A stretch of 6,833 bases of DNA from Anaerotignum sp. (GTDB lineage: Bacteria > Bacillota > Clostridia > Lachnospirales > Anaerotignaceae), in assembly GCA_020024395.1 (NCBI GenBank), contig JAHHTV010000081.1:1-6833 (forward strand). Reading direction: 5' to 3'. Shown here piece by piece: positions 4,788 to 6,833 of the stretch; within the stretch, counting starts at the first letter, position 1, and every line of letters starts with the position of its first letter. The notes below the pieces were generated by a model that saw nothing but the letters and a program-made list of their open reading frames with translations, had not been told where the DNA came from and searched no databases. A program made the translations under genes and the position numbers.

Positions 4788-6749
4788 TTATGCTTGTGTT
4801 TCTGTTTTGTTATTTTTTTCCGCATTTGCGGATACTGTTTCTTCTTTTTTGAGACTGATTGTTTTGTTTTGTTCTGTTTGTGTTGTTTCTGTCAAGCCCA
4901 AAATTTCTGCTCTTTTGTTTTCATCAAACAGTTCACGGAATTCTTCCCCTGTAATTTTTTCTTTTTCTACCAGCAATTTTGCAGAAGCATGCAATACTTC
5001 CATATGTTCTTTCAGCAAACGCAACGCTTCGTTGTATGCACCCATGACAATGCGTTTTACTTCATCATCAATGGTACTTGCCACAGCCTCACCATAATTG
5101 CGGCTATGTCCCCAATCTCTGCCAATAAACACTTCGTTGCTGTCTTCACCAAACTGTATTGGCCCTAAAATGTCACTCATACCATACTGTGTCACCATAC
5201 CCCTTGCCATTGCAGTTGCTCTTTCAATGTCATTGGAAGCACCTGTTGTAACATCTTTGATAACCAATTCTTCTGCGGCACGACCACCCAAAAAGCTAAC
5301 AATTTCTTGTTCCATGTACAATTTTGTCATATACATTTTATCTTCACCTGGCAAAGGCATGGTATAGCCACCGGCCATACCAGTTGGAATAATCGATATG
5401 CTGTGTACGGGGTCTAATTCGCTTAGCACTTCAAACAATATTGCATGACCACTTTCATGGTATGCGGTAATATATTTTTCTTTTTCAGAAATCACTCTTG
5501 TCTTTTTCTCTGTACCAACGCCTATTTTGATTAACGCACGTTGTATAAATTCCATGGTGATTGTCTTTTTGCCATCTCTTGCAGAAAGCAATGCCGCTTC
5601 ATTCAACAAGTTGGATAAATCCGCACCTGTCATACCTGCGGTTGTTTGTGCCACCACTTTCAAATCGACCTCTTGGTCTAATGGTTTACCTTTGGAATGT
5701 ACACGCAATATGGCTTCTCTGCCTTTTACGTCAGGTCTGCCAACATATACCTGTCTGTCAAAACGACCTGGTCTTAACAAAGCAGGGTCTAAAATATCTG
5801 CTCTATTTGTCGCTGCAATGATAATTACGCTTTCGTTAATACCAAAACCGTCCATTTCTACAAGCAATTGGTTCAGTGTTTGTTCTCTTTCATCATGACC
5901 GCCGCCCAGTCCTGCACCTCTGCGACGACCTACAGCATCAATTTCATCAATGAATACAATACTTGGAGAATTTTTCTTTGCTTGTTCAAACAAATCTCTC
6001 ACACGAGAAGCACCCACACCAACAAACATTTCTACGAAATCCGAACCAGATATTGAGAAAAATGGTACACCTGCTTCCCCTGCAACGGCTTTTGCAAGCA
6101 ATGTCTTACCTGTCCCCGGAGGGCCAACAAGCAAAACACCTTTTGGAATTCTTGCACCCAATTCTGTAAATTTTTGAGGATTTTTCAAAAATTGCACCAA
6201 TTCTTCCAATTCTGCTTTTTCTTCGTCACAACCTGCCACGTTGTCAAATGTCACTTTGTTTTTGTCATCCACATTCATTTTTGCACGGCTTTTGCCAAAT
6301 GACGCCATTTTGCCGCCGCCACCTTGCATTTTGCCAAACAACACCACAAACAATACCACCATCAATATCATCATCACCAAAGATGGTAATATTGCAGAAA
6401 GCATACTTTCTTTCGGCGGGTCTATGGTTACAATTTTGATGTCACTGCCTTTTGCTGGCATTTTATTCACATCTTGCATAAACGCTTCAATACTTGGCAC
6501 ACTGACTTTCATCACACTACCATTATCTAGCATTGCCATAACCGTTGCATAGTCACCCACTTCTTTGCTTCTGGTAACTTCCAATGTTGCAACTGTATCT
6601 TCTTCTAATTCTTTTAACAAATCTGCATACGTATATGCTTTCACTTCTTTTTCTGGTTGTATCAAACCTTTGCCGCTAAATGCCAAAGCAGCTAAAATAA
6701 TTACAAATATCAGCACATATAATCCGGCTGATTGCCAATATTTTTTCAA
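4788..6749 (-). CDS. ftsH: ATP-dependent zinc metalloprotease FtsH
   Basis: This is a 653-residue membrane-anchored AAA+ protease of normal family length. In order: a membrane segment at about 8-24, an extracytoplasmic domain to about 116, a second membrane segment at about 117-138, a glycine-rich linker, then the ATPase with Walker A GPPGTGKT (209-216), pore loop FVG (242-244), Walker B VFIDE (265-269) and second region of homology with arginine fingers Arg326 and Arg329. The peptidase has HESGH (431-435) and the third zinc ligand Asp507 in [10 protein letters not shown]. The tail from about 620 is polar and low in complexity. FtsH hexamers extract and degrade misassembled membrane proteins and some regulators. 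The start is TTG at 6749 with AGGGGGG at a 6-base spacing; there is no nearer ATG giving a complete first membrane segment. It leads an operon with the thioesterase gene. Confidence 0.97.
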   Translation of the reverse strand: MKKYWQSAGLYVLIFVIILAALAFSGKGLIQPEKEVKAYTYADLLKELEEDTVATLEVTRSKEVGDYATVMAMLDNGSVMKVSVPSIEAFMQDVNKMPAKGSDIKIVTIDPPKESMLSAILPSLVMMILMVVLFVVLFGKMQGGGGKMASFGKSRAKMNVDDKNKVTFDNVAGCDEEKAELEELVQFLKNPQKFTELGARIPKGVLLVGPPGTGKTLLAKAVAGEAGVPFFSISGSDFVEMFVGVGASRVRDLFEQAKKNSPSIVFIDEIDAVGRRRGAGLGGGHDEREQTLNQLLVEMDGFGINESVIIIAATNRADILDPALLRPGRFDRQVYVGRPDVKGREAILRVHSKGKPLDQEVDLKVVAQTTAGMTGADLSNLLNEAALLSARDGKKTITMEFIQRALIKIGVGTEKKTRVISEKEKYITAYHESGHAILFEVLSELDPVHSISIIPTGMAGGYTMPLPGEDKMYMTKLYMEQEIVSFLGGRAAEELVIKDVTTGASNDIERATAMARGMVTQYGMSDILGPIQFGEDSNEVFIGRDWGHSRNYGEAVASTIDDEVKRIVMGAYNEALRLLKEHMEVLHASAKLLVEKEKITGEEFRELFDENKRAEILGLTETTQTEQNKTISLKKEETVSANAEKNNKTETQA

Positions 6750-6788
6750 GAGCTTCCCCCCTATTTTCTATAAGAAATAATTATTTTT

Positions 6789-6815
6789 TTGATATGTCCT
6801 CAAACCGCATATCAA
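6789..6815. repeat. Inverted repeat upstream of ftsH, possible operator
   Basis: TTGATATG (6789-6796) and CATATCAA (6808-6815) form a perfect 8-bp dyad with an 11-base spacer, about 40-66 bases before the ftsH start. On the minus strand it is followed by an A-run rather than a T-run, so it is not an intrinsic terminator in the ftsH direction. The half-site TTGATA is also a five-of-six -35 match, but no good -10 follows at 16-18 bases. The rest of 6750-6833 is AT-rich with no gene seen. Confidence 0.45.
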
Positions 6816-6833
6816 GTTACAATGCTATCACAC

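Noticed and set aside
1..6833. Plus-strand coding genes
   Set aside because: Every plus-strand open frame is short, lies opposite a well identified minus-strand gene or AT-rich spacer, and reads as Cys/Phe/Ser/His-rich sequence typical of antisense shadows.

Overview
The window is a compact stretch of low-GC chromosome in which every convincing gene is on the minus strand, so transcription runs from high to low coordinates. The partial gene at the left edge is spoVT, a regulator of forespore genes. This, together with the low GC, AGGAGG-type ribosome binding sites, an ECF-type vitamin uptake component and a type III pantothenate kinase, points to an endospore-forming Firmicute, most likely a clostridium of the Lachnospirales type. 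The genus cannot be fixed from this sequence.

Layout in transcription order: (1) ftsH, a membrane AAA+ zinc protease, followed 17 bases later by a small FlK-like hotdog acyl-CoA thioesterase, then a terminator-like hairpin; (2) birA (biotin-protein ligase/repressor) and, with no gap, a 124-residue acidic protein of unknown function; (3) a strong promoter with phased A-tracts, a leader of about 137 bases, and an ECF transporter S component (PanT-like), then a terminator-like hairpin followed by two tandem, translationally coupled coaX genes (type III pantothenate kinase) and a bidirectional terminator; (4) spoVT, cut by the window edge.

The cluster has a cofactor theme. The S component probably brings in pantothenate, CoaX phosphorylates it in the first step of CoA synthesis, BirA attaches biotin to carboxylases, and the thioesterase hydrolyses acyl-CoA. 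The general ECF module (EcfA, EcfA', EcfT) is not in the window, so the S component must share one encoded elsewhere.

The most unusual point is the coaX pair. The two proteins are about 60% identical by hand alignment. The upstream copy has glycine-to-serine changes in both ATP phosphate-binding loops, while its three key aspartates remain. The downstream copy keeps both glycines. CoaX is a dimer with its substrate pocket near the subunit interface, so a specialised, regulatory or heterodimeric arrangement is worth testing. Second in interest is the panT-coaX control region: a long leader with possible pseudoknot pairings before panT, and an intrinsic-terminator-like hairpin between panT and the kinases. 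No mobile elements, tRNAs, rRNAs or CRISPR arrays were seen, and no stretch over 300 bases lacks a gene.
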